Numbered from the stretch's first letter, positions 28,066 through 37,807 are shown. The stretch is DNA of 64,000 nt from Desulfobacterales bacterium HSG16 (GCA_030377965.1 JAUCGE010000002.1:23563-87562); one strand, 5' to 3'. A program made the numbers and translations. Notes: generated by a model not told the origin, from the sequence alone.

Positions 28066-30342
28066 CTATTTTTTGTAACGGTAATAATCGGAATAGTAGT
28101 TGCACTGGCCGCTACAAAATTCATTACTATACCCTTGAAGATAATTCTTGACAGAATTAAATGTATAGCAAGAGGCGATTTTGAGCAGGAAAAACTACAG
28201 ATTATCAATCAGGAATTATCTCAAAAAAATCGGGAGCTGGAATCAGCGAGAAAAGAGCTTGAGAAAAAAGCAGGTGAGCTGGAAAAAAGCATCCGGTATA
28301 AATCCGAATTTATGGCCAATATATCCCACGAACTTCGCACTCCCTTAAACGGTATGCTTATCCTTTCAAAAGATCTGGCAGCCAACAGAAAAAAAAATAT
28401 TCATGCAGACCAGGTAGAGTTGCTTGAAATAATTCATAAAAGTGGGAATGAATTGCTTGAATTAATAAATGATATTCTTGATTTTTCCAAGATAGAAGCT
28501 GGAAAAATGACTGTGAATATCGAATCTGTCAGGATAGAAGATATAGCCGGCAGTATCAACCCGGCTTTCGGGTATATTGCCAACGATAAAGGGCTGGATT
28601 TAAAGATACATATCCATGAAGGGCTACCTGAAACCATATGGACAGATCCAAAAAGACTGGATCAAATTATCAAAAACCTGGTTGGAAACGCCATTAAATT
28701 TACAGGAAAGGGGATTGTATCTGTAGATTTTTACAGGCCTGATATGAAAGATGAAATTGATGCAGATCTGTCTGACAGCGGTCTTGACATTCAAAAAGTT
28801 ATTGCTATTTCAGTAAGCGATACTGGAATTGGTGTTGTCGATGATAAGCAGGTAGAAATTTTTGAACCTTTTCAGCAGGCTGATGGCAGCACTTCCCGTA
28901 AATACGGGGGAACAGGACTCGGACTTTCTATTTCCCGTAGTATGGCAAGCCTTTTAGGGGGAAAAATTCATTTGAAAAGCATGGAAGGACAAGGTTCGAC
29001 TTTTACGCTTTATCTTCATGACACAAAAGATTCAAATAGCCTCGGTAAAATCCGAAAACCTGACAGAAATACTCAAACTGTCTTGCAGAAGAGCATACCT
29101 GTAAAGCAAAAAATCGAATCTGGGAAAAAAATCTGGATTGAAGATGACCGGAAGCTGATCGCTGAAAAAGATCAAGTTATATTGATAATAGAGGATGACC
29201 TTGTTTTTGCCGGAATTCTTGCCCGCTTATGTCATGAAAGGAATTTCAAATTTATACATTCCATTGAGGGGGAAAAGGGGTTGGAATATATAGAACAATA
29301 CCGGCCTGATGCCATTATACTGGATATCCAGCTCCCAGGAATTACTGGATGGCATGTACTCGATTTTTTGAAAGATGCTCCGAGTACTCGCCATATTCCG
29401 GTGCTTATTATTTCCATTGAGGACAGAAATATAAACGCATTGCTGAAAGGGGCCGCAGGATTTTTGACAAAACCCGTAACAAGAAAGCAACTTGAAAAAT
29501 CATTTTCTGGACTTGAAGCATTGATAACGAGAAAGATAAAAACGGTGCTTATTATTCAGGCAGACGATATTCTTGAAAAAAAAATCGAAGATATCATAAT
29601 TGATCAAGATGTGAATATAGTTTCAGCTAAAACAGGCAAAGATGCATTGCAAAAAATAAAAAGCAAATCTTTCGATTGTGTGATTGCAAGCCTTGACCTG
29701 TCGGATATTTCAGTATTTGCCATGCTTGATAAATTGAACGAAGAGACAGGGATAAAACTGCCGCCGTTTATCGTATATGAAGGAAAGGAAATCAGCCGTG
29801 AAAATATTAATAAACTTCTGGAACTCAACGAGACTATTGTTATTAAATACATAAAAACAGAAGACGGGTTGCTTGATGCGACATCTTTGTTCCTTCACAG
29901 AATGACGGAAAATTTTTCCAGAAAAAATAAGGCAGCTATATATAGACTTCATGATAAAGAGAAAATTTTTAAAGGAAAAAAAATATTGATTGTTGATCAT
30001 AATATGAGAAATCTCTTTGCAATATCCAAACTTCTGGAGGATAAAGGAGCATGTGTTCTTAAAGCAGCTGATGGTAAAGACGGTCTGGATATTCTTGATA
30101 AAGACCCGGACGCAGATATTATGCTTTTGGATGTCAGTATGCCGCTCATAGATGGTTATGAAGTTCTTGAAAAAATCCGCTATAGCAGGGAACTGAAGAA
30201 TCTGCCAGTTATAGTGATGATGGAAGAAACCGTGAAAAATGAGAAAGATAGATACATTCTGGTCGGAGCGAATGATTATCTGTCAAAACCGGTTGATACG
30301 GACAGACTCATGACTCTGATGGCTTTCTGGTTTGAAAAGTAA
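28051..30342 (+). CDS. Hybrid histidine kinase with three receiver domains, N-terminally shortened
   Basis: The 763-residue protein opens with one hydrophobic helix and half a HAMP-like segment (ITIPLKIILDRIKCIARGDF), a coiled coil, then HisKA (FMANISHELRTPLNGM), HATPase (GNAIKFTGKG, VSDTGIGV, GGTGLGLSI) and three receiver-like domains. Receiver 1 has AIILDIQLPG; receiver 2 lacks a clear phospho-Asp region (CVIASLDLSD) and is probably degenerate; receiver 3 has IMLLDVSMPLIDGY. Kinases of this type normally have a periplasmic sensor between two helices, which is missing. The start codon (TTG 28051 or ATG 28054) lies inside the family A repeat, so the repeat probably replaced the original 5' end. 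Confidence 0.88.
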   Translation: MMRYLLFFVTVIIGIVVALAATKFITIPLKIILDRIKCIARGDFEQEKLQIINQELSQKNRELESARKELEKKAGELEKSIRYKSEFMANISHELRTPLNGMLILSKDLAANRKKNIHADQVELLEIIHKSGNELLELINDILDFSKIEAGKMTVNIESVRIEDIAGSINPAFGYIANDKGLDLKIHIHEGLPETIWTDPKRLDQIIKNLVGNAIKFTGKGIVSVDFYRPDMKDEIDADLSDSGLDIQKVIAISVSDTGIGVVDDKQVEIFEPFQQADGSTSRKYGGTGLGLSISRSMASLLGGKIHLKSMEGQGSTFTLYLHDTKDSNSLGKIRKPDRNTQTVLQKSIPVKQKIESGKKIWIEDDRKLIAEKDQVILIIEDDLVFAGILARLCHERNFKFIHSIEGEKGLEYIEQYRPDAIILDIQLPGITGWHVLDFLKDAPSTRHIPVLIISIEDRNINALLKGAAGFLTKPVTRKQLEKSFSGLEALITRKIKTVLIIQADDILEKKIEDIIIDQDVNIVSAKTGKDALQKIKSKSFDCVIASLDLSDISVFAMLDKLNEETGIKLPPFIVYEGKEISRENINKLLELNETIVIKYIKTEDGLLDATSLFLHRMTENFSRKNKAAIYRLHDKEKIFKGKKILIVDHNMRNLFAISKLLEDKGACVLKAADGKDGLDILDKDPDADIMLLDVSMPLIDGYEVLEKIRYSRELKNLPVIVMMEETVKNEKDRYILVGANDYLSKPVDTDRLMTLMAFWFEK

Positions 30343-30526
30343 GCAGCTGTGCAGAAATTTCATGATATTGTCTCGCAGGTGGGCAAAAGCGAAGCATTGC
30401 CAACCAGTTGTATGACCGCTGGCTGATGTTGTTTTTACCCAGTGCGGATGTTAAAAAAAACTTTTGGTGAGATACTTAAAAAGTGGTTTAGCGCTTGTGG
30501 CAAAACTTCTGCACAGGCATTTATGG
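30341..30526. repeat. Family A element after the hybrid kinase gene
   Basis: Left end TAAGCAGCTGTGCAGAAATTT begins at the kinase stop codon; right end TTTTGGTGAGATACTTA ends at 30478. A second right-end copy (AAAACTTCTGCACAGGCATTTA) follows at 30503-30524. The interior resembles the copies at 27933 and 46484. Confidence 0.75.
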
Positions 30527-30552
30527 GATTATGGGAGTAAAAGGAGTGCTGA

Positions 30553-31728
30553 ATGAAACTCAGGCCCAAAATACTGATAGTCGATGACAAAATCGAAAAT
30601 CTCATTGCCCTTGAAACGCTGTTGAGCAACAGGCATGACATCGATTTTATACGAGCATTATCGGGCAATGAAGCTCTGGCAATGACATTGAAATATGATT
30701 TTGCCCTTGCTCTGATAGATGTTCAGATGCCTGGGATGGATGGATTTGAAACCGTGGAATTGATGCGGTTGGCCGAAAAAACCAGACATCTGCCGGTCAT
30801 ATTTATTTCAGCCGTTTACAAGGAAACCTATTATCAGATAAAAGGAATAGAGACAGGGGCTGCCGATTTTGTGACAAAACCGATGATTCCTGAAATACTT
30901 TCCGGCAAGGTTCGGGTTTTTATCGATCTTTACAAACACAAAAAAGAACTTGAAGAAACTATCCAGGATCTGGAAAAAGCGAGGGAAGCAGCAGAAGTCG
31001 GGAATCTGGTCAAAACCGAATTCATCGCAAATATAAGCCATGAACTACGGACTCCTATACATATCATACTCGGATTTGCAGAGATGCTCGATTTTCAAAT
31101 TACCGATCCCGCACAGAAATGTTATATTGAGACTATCAAATCTGGGGGAAAAAATCTTCTGGCTCTGCTCAATGATATCCTGGATCTTTCCAAAATCGAA
31201 GCAGGAAAAATAAAAATTAATCGCGAATATATAAATATTCGTTCGATTTTCAATGAAATTAAACAAGTATTTTCCGTGGAACTGTCTCGAAAAGAGCTTG
31301 AATTTCAAATAAATATTTCAAATGATATCCCATCTCAACTGTTTTTAGATACAATCAGGCTGAGACAGACGCTTTTCAACCTGGTTGGTAATGCTGTAAA
31401 GTTTACAAAAACAGGTTATATAAAAATCAAGGTTTATCCCCTTGAAAAAAAAGATTTCGACAATAATCATGAGAGCATTGATTTGAAGATAGCGGTTGAA
31501 GATACAGGTATCGGTATCCCTTCAAAATTGCAGAAAGAAATTTTCGATATATTCAGGCAGCAGGACAACAGACTTTCTAGAGAATATGAAGGAATTGGTA
31601 TCGGGCTTGCGATAGTCAAACGGCTGGTCAGGATGATGAACGGCAGTATAAGTCTTTATAGTGAACCTGGCAAGGGCAGCATGTTTGAAATTCATTTATG
31701 TGATGTACTTATGTATAAAGACGCTTAG
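30553..31728 (+). CDS. Receiver-histidine kinase (REC-HisKA-HATPase)
   Basis: The 391-residue soluble protein has a receiver domain first (ILIVDDKIENL, phospho-Asp in LALIDVQMPGMDG, Lys in FVTKPM), a coiled-coil linker, then HisKA (FIANISHELRTPIHII) and HATPase (GNAVKFTKTG, VEDTGIGIP, GIGIGLAIVKRL). It has no transmembrane segment, so it is driven by phosphotransfer from another kinase, likely the hybrid kinase just upstream. No DNA-binding response regulator is adjacent. Confidence 0.9.
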   Translation: MKLRPKILIVDDKIENLIALETLLSNRHDIDFIRALSGNEALAMTLKYDFALALIDVQMPGMDGFETVELMRLAEKTRHLPVIFISAVYKETYYQIKGIETGAADFVTKPMIPEILSGKVRVFIDLYKHKKELEETIQDLEKAREAAEVGNLVKTEFIANISHELRTPIHIILGFAEMLDFQITDPAQKCYIETIKSGGKNLLALLNDILDLSKIEAGKIKINREYINIRSIFNEIKQVFSVELSRKELEFQINISNDIPSQLFLDTIRLRQTLFNLVGNAVKFTKTGYIKIKVYPLEKKDFDNNHESIDLKIAVEDTGIGIPSKLQKEIFDIFRQQDNRLSREYEGIGIGLAIVKRLVRMMNGSISLYSEPGKGSMFEIHLCDVLMYKDA

Positions 31729-31744
31729 ATGCCTGTTTGATCTC

Positions 31745-31854
31745 TCAGTCATTTTATTTTTTCAATTTCTATATAAGATTTATAAACAGCTTCATCCATG
31801 ACATACTGTCCGATCTCTAAAAAGGAAAAACGGGCGTGTTTCGGATCTGTTTTT
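31745..31854 (-). pseudogene. Possible C-terminal gene remnant
   Basis: A minus-strand frame without a start codon encodes about 36 protein-like residues (TDPKHARFSFLEIGQYVMDE ...YIEIEKIK) and ends in TGA. It lies just past a family A end (GATACTTAG at 31865). It may be the tail of a gene lost through repeat insertion. Confidence 0.3.
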
Positions 31855-31877
31855 TGAGATACGAGATACTTAGATAA

Positions 31878-32870
31878 TCATTTACCAGGCTTGAACTCTC
31901 CCAGAGAAGGACCTAAGTCTTTATAGCTTTCCTTGAATATTTTTACATGGATGAAAACAAGGTAGATAATCAGCGAATAGGTTAACATAATTCTCACTGA
32001 CTGACTCATGGGAATTGTTCTTTGCATCCATAGAGTCATGAAAAAATCAATACTCAGTAGAAATGTGAATAGTAAAAGCACATTCTTTGCCCCAAGTTTA
32101 ACAGCCAGATAAGATGCTAAGAATAATCCGGCTATGGTCACTCCCGGAATTGCGGAATACCATAAAGAAAGAGGTACATCGTGAAAAATTACATTTAAAA
32201 CAGTCCCCGTCATTGACATTGCTGCCATCAGTGAAATACTGGTGACGATGGCTGCAGCCGGATTGATTTTGAAAATTATTGTAAGGATAAAATAAAACAT
32301 CGTATCAATACCGAATCCAATCCAGCCGGAAACGAGTCCTCCTATAAATGAAAAAAAGAATAAAATGAATATGTTGACAGCATTCATTTCTACGCTTAAT
32401 TTAGGATATTTGTGTTTGCAGAGAATTGAAACAAAAATAATCTGGGTGAACAAAAATGCAATTAAATTGAATATCAGGGTCAGCATTTCCGGAGAATTTA
32501 TCGGGAAAAACACAATACTGATGACCACACCGATAATTCCACCGACCAGGCAGATTGGAATTACATTGGATATAAACAGATTCCTGTTCACAAGAAACCA
32601 TTTGAATGTGCCAAGTCCCATGCCGTAAGCCTGAATGATCAGGTTAAACTGAACCGCTGTTACAGGGGATATATTTAACCTGGTCAATATTGGAAAATAA
32701 ACAATGCCTGCAGCAGCAGGTGTTGTATTGGCAACAGTTGCCGCAATAGTACCTAGAAAAGGCATATAGAAAAACTGGTTAAGAAAGTCCTTATAAAAAT
32801 ACGGGAAAAACAAGATCCATAGTCCAGCAATGATTATTGATATGATATAAGGCCAGTATTGTTTTTTCAT
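31878..32870 (-). CDS. TauE/SafE-family (TSUP) membrane transporter
   Basis: The 330-residue integral membrane protein has two related halves. ANTTPAAAGIVYFPILTRL in the first half and GGLVSGWIGFGIDTMFYF in the second are typical of TSUP transporters. The family exports sulfite, sulfoacetate or related organosulfur anions. In a sulfate reducer a role with sulfite or an organosulfonate is plausible but not shown. It appears monocistronic. Confidence 0.85.
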   Translation of the reverse strand: MKKQYWPYIISIIIAGLWILFFPYFYKDFLNQFFYMPFLGTIAATVANTTPAAAGIVYFPILTRLNISPVTAVQFNLIIQAYGMGLGTFKWFLVNRNLFISNVIPICLVGGIIGVVISIVFFPINSPEMLTLIFNLIAFLFTQIIFVSILCKHKYPKLSVEMNAVNIFILFFFSFIGGLVSGWIGFGIDTMFYFILTIIFKINPAAAIVTSISLMAAMSMTGTVLNVIFHDVPLSLWYSAIPGVTIAGLFLASYLAVKLGAKNVLLLFTFLLSIDFFMTLWMQRTIPMSQSVRIMLTYSLIIYLVFIHVKIFKESYKDLGPSLGEFKPGK

Positions 32871-33125
32871 ACTGTGAACTCAAATTTCTTTTTCTTTATG
32901 AATAACCGCGGCGCTATATGTCTTTCAAGCATGACAAATCCAATTCTGTTTTCAAATGTAGGAGCAGATTTTTTACAAAACTTTGCACAGGCAGTTTTAT
33001 TCAGGCAGGCAAATCTCAATGAATTGTCATTAAAGAGTGCAAGACCTGTTTTATATAACAGCCATAGCATGGGTATTCAGATAAAAATACTTGCCTGTTT
33101 TGTTTTATAATATTGTAAACGTTTT

Positions 33126-33491
33126 TTATTTCAGACCTTTTACGGTAATATGAGGCATCATGCGAGAGAGCGTTTCAATGGCCTTGAACGAAGCGCTCTG
33201 CCACTTGGAACTTGCATCATAATGAATTAATGTCGTGGTTTCATTTGAATTGAGCTTCTTGATAAACTGGATGATTGGTGGAACTGTAGATGAGTTCATA
33301 TATTCGAGCTGTGTATACTCTACAACCAGTTGACTTCCTGCAAGAGCAGGAATAAGACTGTCAAGATATGGATTGAGTGATGTTGATGGAGTTCTATCAT
33401 CGCTTTGTCCAATCCAGTTCATATTATATTTGTTTTCTCCCTGATTGCTGATCACGATCTGTAATGAGGCATTGCTGAAATTTTTCACCAT
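33126..33491 (-). CDS. STAS-like small regulator (partner-switch type)
   Basis: The 121-residue protein has an alternating strand-helix pattern with LVVEYTQLEYMNSSTVPPII, close to the phosphorylation loop of anti-sigma factor antagonists and SiaC-like proteins (Ser-Ser after N). The end (MMPHITVKGLK) closes the fold. The gene upstream encodes an ATPase-fold protein like the kinase partner. The pair resembles the slr1658/slr1659 regulator families. Targets are unknown. Confidence 0.65.
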   Translation of the reverse strand: MVKNFSNASLQIVISNQGENKYNMNWIGQSDDRTPSTSLNPYLDSLIPALAGSQLVVEYTQLEYMNSSTVPPIIQFIKKLNSNETTTLIHYDASSKWQSASFKAIETLSRMMPHITVKGLK

Positions 33492-33608
33492 CCGCTTCCT
33501 TTCAATATTGTATTTTTTTTAAAGCGCCTGCGAAATTTTATAAACAGACACTTCGTAAAATGCCACAGAGTTGGCGATACAACCAGTATTTTTTTTGAAA
33601 CGACCTGT

Positions 33609-34085
33609 TTAAATATCCCGGGTTGCAATCACTGTAAGGATGTTATCTTCAAAATTATAGTCCAGCATGAACTCGCCTTCATAGGCGATACGAAAGAGGC
33701 CGAGCTGTGTTTTAACGAGCCTGGTATTGTCCATCAGCATTTTCAGCCGTTCTAAATAAAGCTCTTGAGGATCGTTAGACTCATTGATTTTATCGATATA
33801 ACACTGGAGCGTTTCAAAATCCTCTTTGTATTGCACTTTGTTGGCTGCTGTCACCTTTATCTGTTTTTCAGTTGCAACAAATTCGAAATGTATACCTTCC
33901 CCATTATCGACAGCAGAACCGTGTTTTACAGCATTTTCTATCAGTTCCGACGCAGTCATTTTGCTGGCATCGCACAGTTCCTGAGAACATTCGTTTTTCA
34001 ATGATGCTTCAACCTTGTTTCGAATCTGTTTTACAGCATCCCACAAAGGATCTATTTTATGGGTAAATGATATATTTTTTGTCAT
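33609..34085 (-). CDS. HATPase-like anti-sigma-type regulator
   Basis: The 158-residue protein contains an N-box-like motif (TASELIENAVKHGSAVDNGE) and a strand ending in IKVTAANKV, as in RsbW/SpoIIAB-type kinases, but a clear G1 box is missing. The C-terminal part (LGLFRIAYEGEFMLDYNFED) fits the slr1658-type regulator group. It precedes the STAS-like gene by 117 bp on the same strand. A phospho-switch pair is inferred. Confidence 0.65.
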   Translation of the reverse strand: MTKNISFTHKIDPLWDAVKQIRNKVEASLKNECSQELCDASKMTASELIENAVKHGSAVDNGEGIHFEFVATEKQIKVTAANKVQYKEDFETLQCYIDKINESNDPQELYLERLKMLMDNTRLVKTQLGLFRIAYEGEFMLDYNFEDNILTVIATRDI

Positions 34086-34400
34086 TCATATCCTCCCTGA
34101 ACATAGTAAGAGATACATCAAGATTTTATTATGTTACCATATATGTATCAGGCTGATTGGCGTGTATCAAGAGATAAATTGTGTTTTTTCCAATTTTACA
34201 TCATTTCTTTTATCCGTCTTTCTTGTTTTTTTCTTCTTGACAGTGCCTGCTTTTTTTCCGGCAATTGTAATGCCATTATAAAAACAAATCTCCTTGATCA
34301 TGTCTGCTTCCTCTGGTAAGTTACAATTTTTTAAGATGATGAACGTAAACTATTTTTCTTGCGCTGCTGCATTATAATAAAACATTAAGGAGGAATCAGG
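34086..34400. other. AT-rich divergent spacer
   Basis: Lies between the partner-switch genes (minus) and the UPF0182 gene (plus). TTGACA at 34238 is a possible -35 but has no clear -10 at normal distance. An AAGGAGGAATC ribosome-binding site precedes ATG 34401. No gene seen. Confidence 0.5.
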
Positions 34401-37400
34401 ATGCACAAATGGATATTCTGGATGGTGATATCGATCATCATCATAATTTCGGCAATAGCCCTTGCAGGCGCAGTCTTGTATATTTTTGCCAATTTTTTTG
34501 TGAATTTCTGGTGGTTTTCTTCTCTGGATCTATCATCATATTTTTGGCTGCGCCCTTTATATCGTTATGGCATTTTGATTGTCATGACCAGTCTTTTGTT
34601 AGGGATTTTTTATCTCAATTTCAAAATAGCCTTAGCAGACAAACCATCTGATAAGCCATCTGATAAGCCATCTGATAAGCCATCTGATAAATCACCAGAT
34701 AAATCACCAGATAAATCACCAGATAAATCACCAGATAAATCACAGGAACGATTAAAACCCAGATTTTTTAAATTCTGGATATTTATATCTTTTTTGCTGT
34801 CTTTACCAGTTGTCATACCTGTTTTCAAGCATTGGAACAAGGCTCTGTTTTTTATTTTCGGCACTTCTGCAGATCCCACTGTATTTAAACCCGATCCGAT
34901 ATTTGGTAAAAATATAAGCTATTACCTTTTATCCATGCCTTTTTATGATCTTATTCATACAGGGCTTCTGGCCTCCGTTATCATTCTGGTTATATTGATC
35001 TTTGCAATCTACCGCTCCAGGAACAGGATAACAAAACCGGACAGCGCAAAAATCAGGCCCGGATCACGGGCAAATGTCAGGCAGAAATCTCGTGTGGAAG
35101 ATAGGCCGCCGTTAAAACGCAGAACCAGGCCGGAATCTCGTGTGGAAGGTAGGCCGCCATTAAAACGCAAAGCCAGACCAGAATCTCGTATGGAAGATAG
35201 TCGACCACCGTTAAAACGCAGAACCAGGCCGGAATCTCATATGAAAGATAGACCTACATCAAGGTCAAGGGTCAGACCGCCTGCATCACGCTTAAAAGAA
35301 AAGCCCAGATCCCAGGTTACAGCACTTCCCCAAAATGCAAAAAACCATATCTGTATTCTGATCTTTATAGTGGCCGCAATTCAGATATGGGGATACGTTC
35401 TCGCTCGCCACAAACTTGTTTTTACAAATACTCACTTACCCGATTTTTTCGGACCCGGATATATCGATATGCACTATCATCTGCCTATAATCTGGGCCAT
35501 GATAATCTTGTTCGCAGCATCCGCAATCTCCTTGATTGTAAAAATTCAGTCTCAAAAAGGGGATCGGATCTTCATATGCTTTGCGTTTGCTTTCATGGGT
35601 ATCTGGGGGCTTTCAAATGTCTCAGCTATTCCAGATAAAATCGAAGATACTTTTTTCAAATCAAATGAAATTGCCAATGAAAGCCCTTATATCGGAAAGA
35701 GTATTGCCTCTGTTCTTTCGGCATATGATATCGAAAATGTCGATACCAGAGAATATGCCATAGACAATACTGATGATCTGTCGGAAAGCCCGGGTATCGA
35801 CAATATCCTTCAAAATGTTCCGGTATGGGAAAGACAGCAGTTATACAGACTCTTCAACCAGTTGCAGGGACTTAAGCGGTATTATTCTTTCCCGGATGTT
35901 GATGTGGATCGCTACAATGTGGATGGAATAAAAAGACAGGTTTATCTGGCTGCCCGTGAATTGGATATAAAGTCACATGAAGAGGGTAAAATATGGGTTA
36001 ATGCTCATCTACATTACACCCACGGGTACGGATTGACGATGATATCCGCATCCCAGGATAAAACAGGTGATATGATATGGTATATAAAAAATATTTTCCA
36101 GAGTCCCCGAAAAGGTCTGGAGGTTCTGACACCCTCCATTTATTACGGGGAAGAGGATTATGACTATGCCATTGCACCCAATAAAGGCGGAGAAATTGAC
36201 CATCTGCAGGATTCAATATCGAACCCTGAAGGAAAAACTGCAATTCCGGCAGCATATAAAGGAAATGGGGGCATTTCCTGCCAGAATTTTTTTAAGCGAA
36301 TGATTTTTTCCATTTTCTTCAGAAAAGGCTGGGTACCTTCGACCAGAATACTCCTGTCAAAAGATTTTACAGATGAAACCCGGTTTCTCATCAGAAGAAA
36401 TATAAGAGAGCGGATTCTGGCTATTACTCCTTTTCTTAAACTTGATGAAGATCCGTATATTGTCTTGAGCAAAACTGGTGGTCTTTTCTGGATACAGGAT
36501 GCTTATACCATGTCCGGGCGATTTCCGGGGGCAGAGTATTATAATTCTGATAGCAATTACATCCGCAATTCCATAAAAATTGTCGTGGATGCCTATAATG
36601 GCAGTGTAAAATATTATTTGTCCGATCCGCATGATCCTGTCGCAAAAACTCTTCAGAGGATTTATCCGGGGCTGATCGCAGAACTTTCAGATATTGAACC
36701 TCAAGATCTGAAAGAACATATGCGGTATCCTAAAAAACTTTTTGAAATACAAATGCGAATGTATGCAAAATATCACCAGACAAATCCTGAAGATTTTTTT
36801 CGCGGCAAAGATAAATGGGAAATGGCAAAGCTCAAAGGAAAAAATGTAAAGCCATATTACATGACCTTGAACCTTCTTGATCCCGAACTGAGGGAATTTT
36901 TACTTTTAAGCCCGATGAGCCCTAAAGAAAAAAACAATCTCAGCGCCCTGGCTCTTGCCAGGTGTGATGGTGATAATTATGGGCAGATCGTTGTATACAA
37001 TTTTCCCAAGGAAAGTCTTGCTTACGGGCCGTCTCAGATCAGCGACAGGTTCGATAGTGATAAAGTACTTACCAAGGAATTGTCTTTGTGGAGCAAAAAG
37101 CAGAATTCAAAGGTGGTCCGGAGCCGTATGATTATAATTCCGGTTGCAGGCACTATTTTTTATATTCAGCCTGTTTATCTGAGTTCTACCACTGATACCG
37201 GATTTCCAGAATTGAAACAGCTTTTTGTCAGTCGGAATGGCGAGTCTGTGGCAATGGCAAATAACATCACAGATGCTGTCAAAATACTTGTGGCAGGTCT
37301 ATCATCAAAAGAAAAGAAGGAAGAAAGCATGGCGTCACCCATGACAGATAGCTCTGGTGATGAAGCTTCCCCAAAAAGTGAGGACAATGCTGCATCACCT

Positions 37401-37457
37401 CAACCCGAACAGCCTGAAGTTGATCCTGAAAAAACTAAGGGTTCCTCCTCTTCGTAA
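34401..37457 (+). CDS. UPF0182-family large membrane protein with coding minisatellites
   Basis: The 1018-residue protein has about seven helices in its first third (for example FFVNFWWFSSLDLSSYFWLR) and a long soluble part with family marks such as VNAHLHYTHGYGLTM, IYYGEEDYDYAI and FWIQDAYTMSGRFPGA. UPF0182 proteins are widespread and of unknown function, probably in the envelope. Two repetitive inserts interrupt the membrane part: residues about 80-113 are four KPSD and four KSPD units, and about 230-285 are Arg/Pro-rich repeats containing RPESRVE and RPPLKRR. The tail (after about 980) is Ser/Pro/Glu-rich. Both inserts fall in loops between helices. Confidence 0.85.
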   Translation: MHKWIFWMVISIIIIISAIALAGAVLYIFANFFVNFWWFSSLDLSSYFWLRPLYRYGILIVMTSLLLGIFYLNFKIALADKPSDKPSDKPSDKPSDKSPDKSPDKSPDKSPDKSQERLKPRFFKFWIFISFLLSLPVVIPVFKHWNKALFFIFGTSADPTVFKPDPIFGKNISYYLLSMPFYDLIHTGLLASVIILVILIFAIYRSRNRITKPDSAKIRPGSRANVRQKSRVEDRPPLKRRTRPESRVEGRPPLKRKARPESRMEDSRPPLKRRTRPESHMKDRPTSRSRVRPPASRLKEKPRSQVTALPQNAKNHICILIFIVAAIQIWGYVLARHKLVFTNTHLPDFFGPGYIDMHYHLPIIWAMIILFAASAISLIVKIQSQKGDRIFICFAFAFMGIWGLSNVSAIPDKIEDTFFKSNEIANESPYIGKSIASVLSAYDIENVDTREYAIDNTDDLSESPGIDNILQNVPVWERQQLYRLFNQLQGLKRYYSFPDVDVDRYNVDGIKRQVYLAARELDIKSHEEGKIWVNAHLHYTHGYGLTMISASQDKTGDMIWYIKNIFQSPRKGLEVLTPSIYYGEEDYDYAIAPNKGGEIDHLQDSISNPEGKTAIPAAYKGNGGISCQNFFKRMIFSIFFRKGWVPSTRILLSKDFTDETRFLIRRNIRERILAITPFLKLDEDPYIVLSKTGGLFWIQDAYTMSGRFPGAEYYNSDSNYIRNSIKIVVDAYNGSVKYYLSDPHDPVAKTLQRIYPGLIAELSDIEPQDLKEHMRYPKKLFEIQMRMYAKYHQTNPEDFFRGKDKWEMAKLKGKNVKPYYMTLNLLDPELREFLLLSPMSPKEKNNLSALALARCDGDNYGQIVVYNFPKESLAYGPSQISDRFDSDKVLTKELSLWSKKQNSKVVRSRMIIIPVAGTIFYIQPVYLSSTTDTGFPELKQLFVSRNGESVAMANNITDAVKILVAGLSSKEKKEESMASPMTDSSGDEASPKSEDNAASPQPEQPEVDPEKTKGSSSS
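34642..34742 (+). repeat. 12-bp coding minisatellites (KPSD and KSPD units)
   Basis: Four units of CCATCTGATAAG are followed by four of TCACCAGATAAA, each in frame. The units are nearly identical, showing recent expansion by slippage. Confidence 0.9.
35091..35254 (+). repeat. 48-bp coding tandem repeat (Arg/Pro-rich)
   Basis: Units start with CGTGTGGAAGATAGGCCGCC at 35091, 35139 and 35187; the third is 51 bp and a fourth partial unit begins at 35238. They encode the basic loop of the UPF0182 protein. Confidence 0.85.
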
Positions 37458-37465
37458 TCAAAATT

Positions 37466-37502
37466 TATCTTGTTCCCGCGTTTAAGCGTGGGAACAAAAA
37501 AT
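37466..37502 (+). terminator. Terminator after the UPF0182 gene
   Basis: TTGTTCCCGCG, loop TTTAA, GCGTGGGAACAA, then AAAATTCT. The stem is strong, with one G-T pair. The T-tract is poor on this strand, so it may serve as an end-stabilising hairpin. Confidence 0.6.
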
Positions 37503-37757
37503 TCTAATTGCATAAGAAAGCAGGCAGGAAAATTGGCATCTGTCCAGCAAATTCATATTCAATGATTCAAGAGATGCCGCATTGGAGCAGATTGAAACCT
37601 GCTTCATTATAACCTGACCATTTGATGTCTGTGCATTTATACCAGTAAGAAATGATGGTTGTTCTTTGGGGGAGTCCTGTATTATTACAGAGCGATTCGT
37701 GAAGATCTGCTTTTTTTGGATGGAAAATAAATTCCAAAATATTCAAGAAAAAAACAT

Positions 37758-37790
37758 TACATCCGCCCGAAAGTTTACGGACGGATGTAT
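37758..37790 (-). terminator. Rho-independent terminator of the ompA-like gene
   Basis: Read on the minus strand: ACATCCGTCCG, loop TAAACTTT, CGGGCGGATGT, then AATGTTTTTTT. Confidence 0.85.
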
Positions 37791-37807
37791 TTATTTTTAA
37801 GTTTTTT

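Noticed and set aside
34642-35254. CRISPR-like or phase-variation repeats
   Set aside because: All units are multiples of three, in frame within the UPF0182 gene, and encode loop residues; no spacer structure, and length changes would not switch the gene off.
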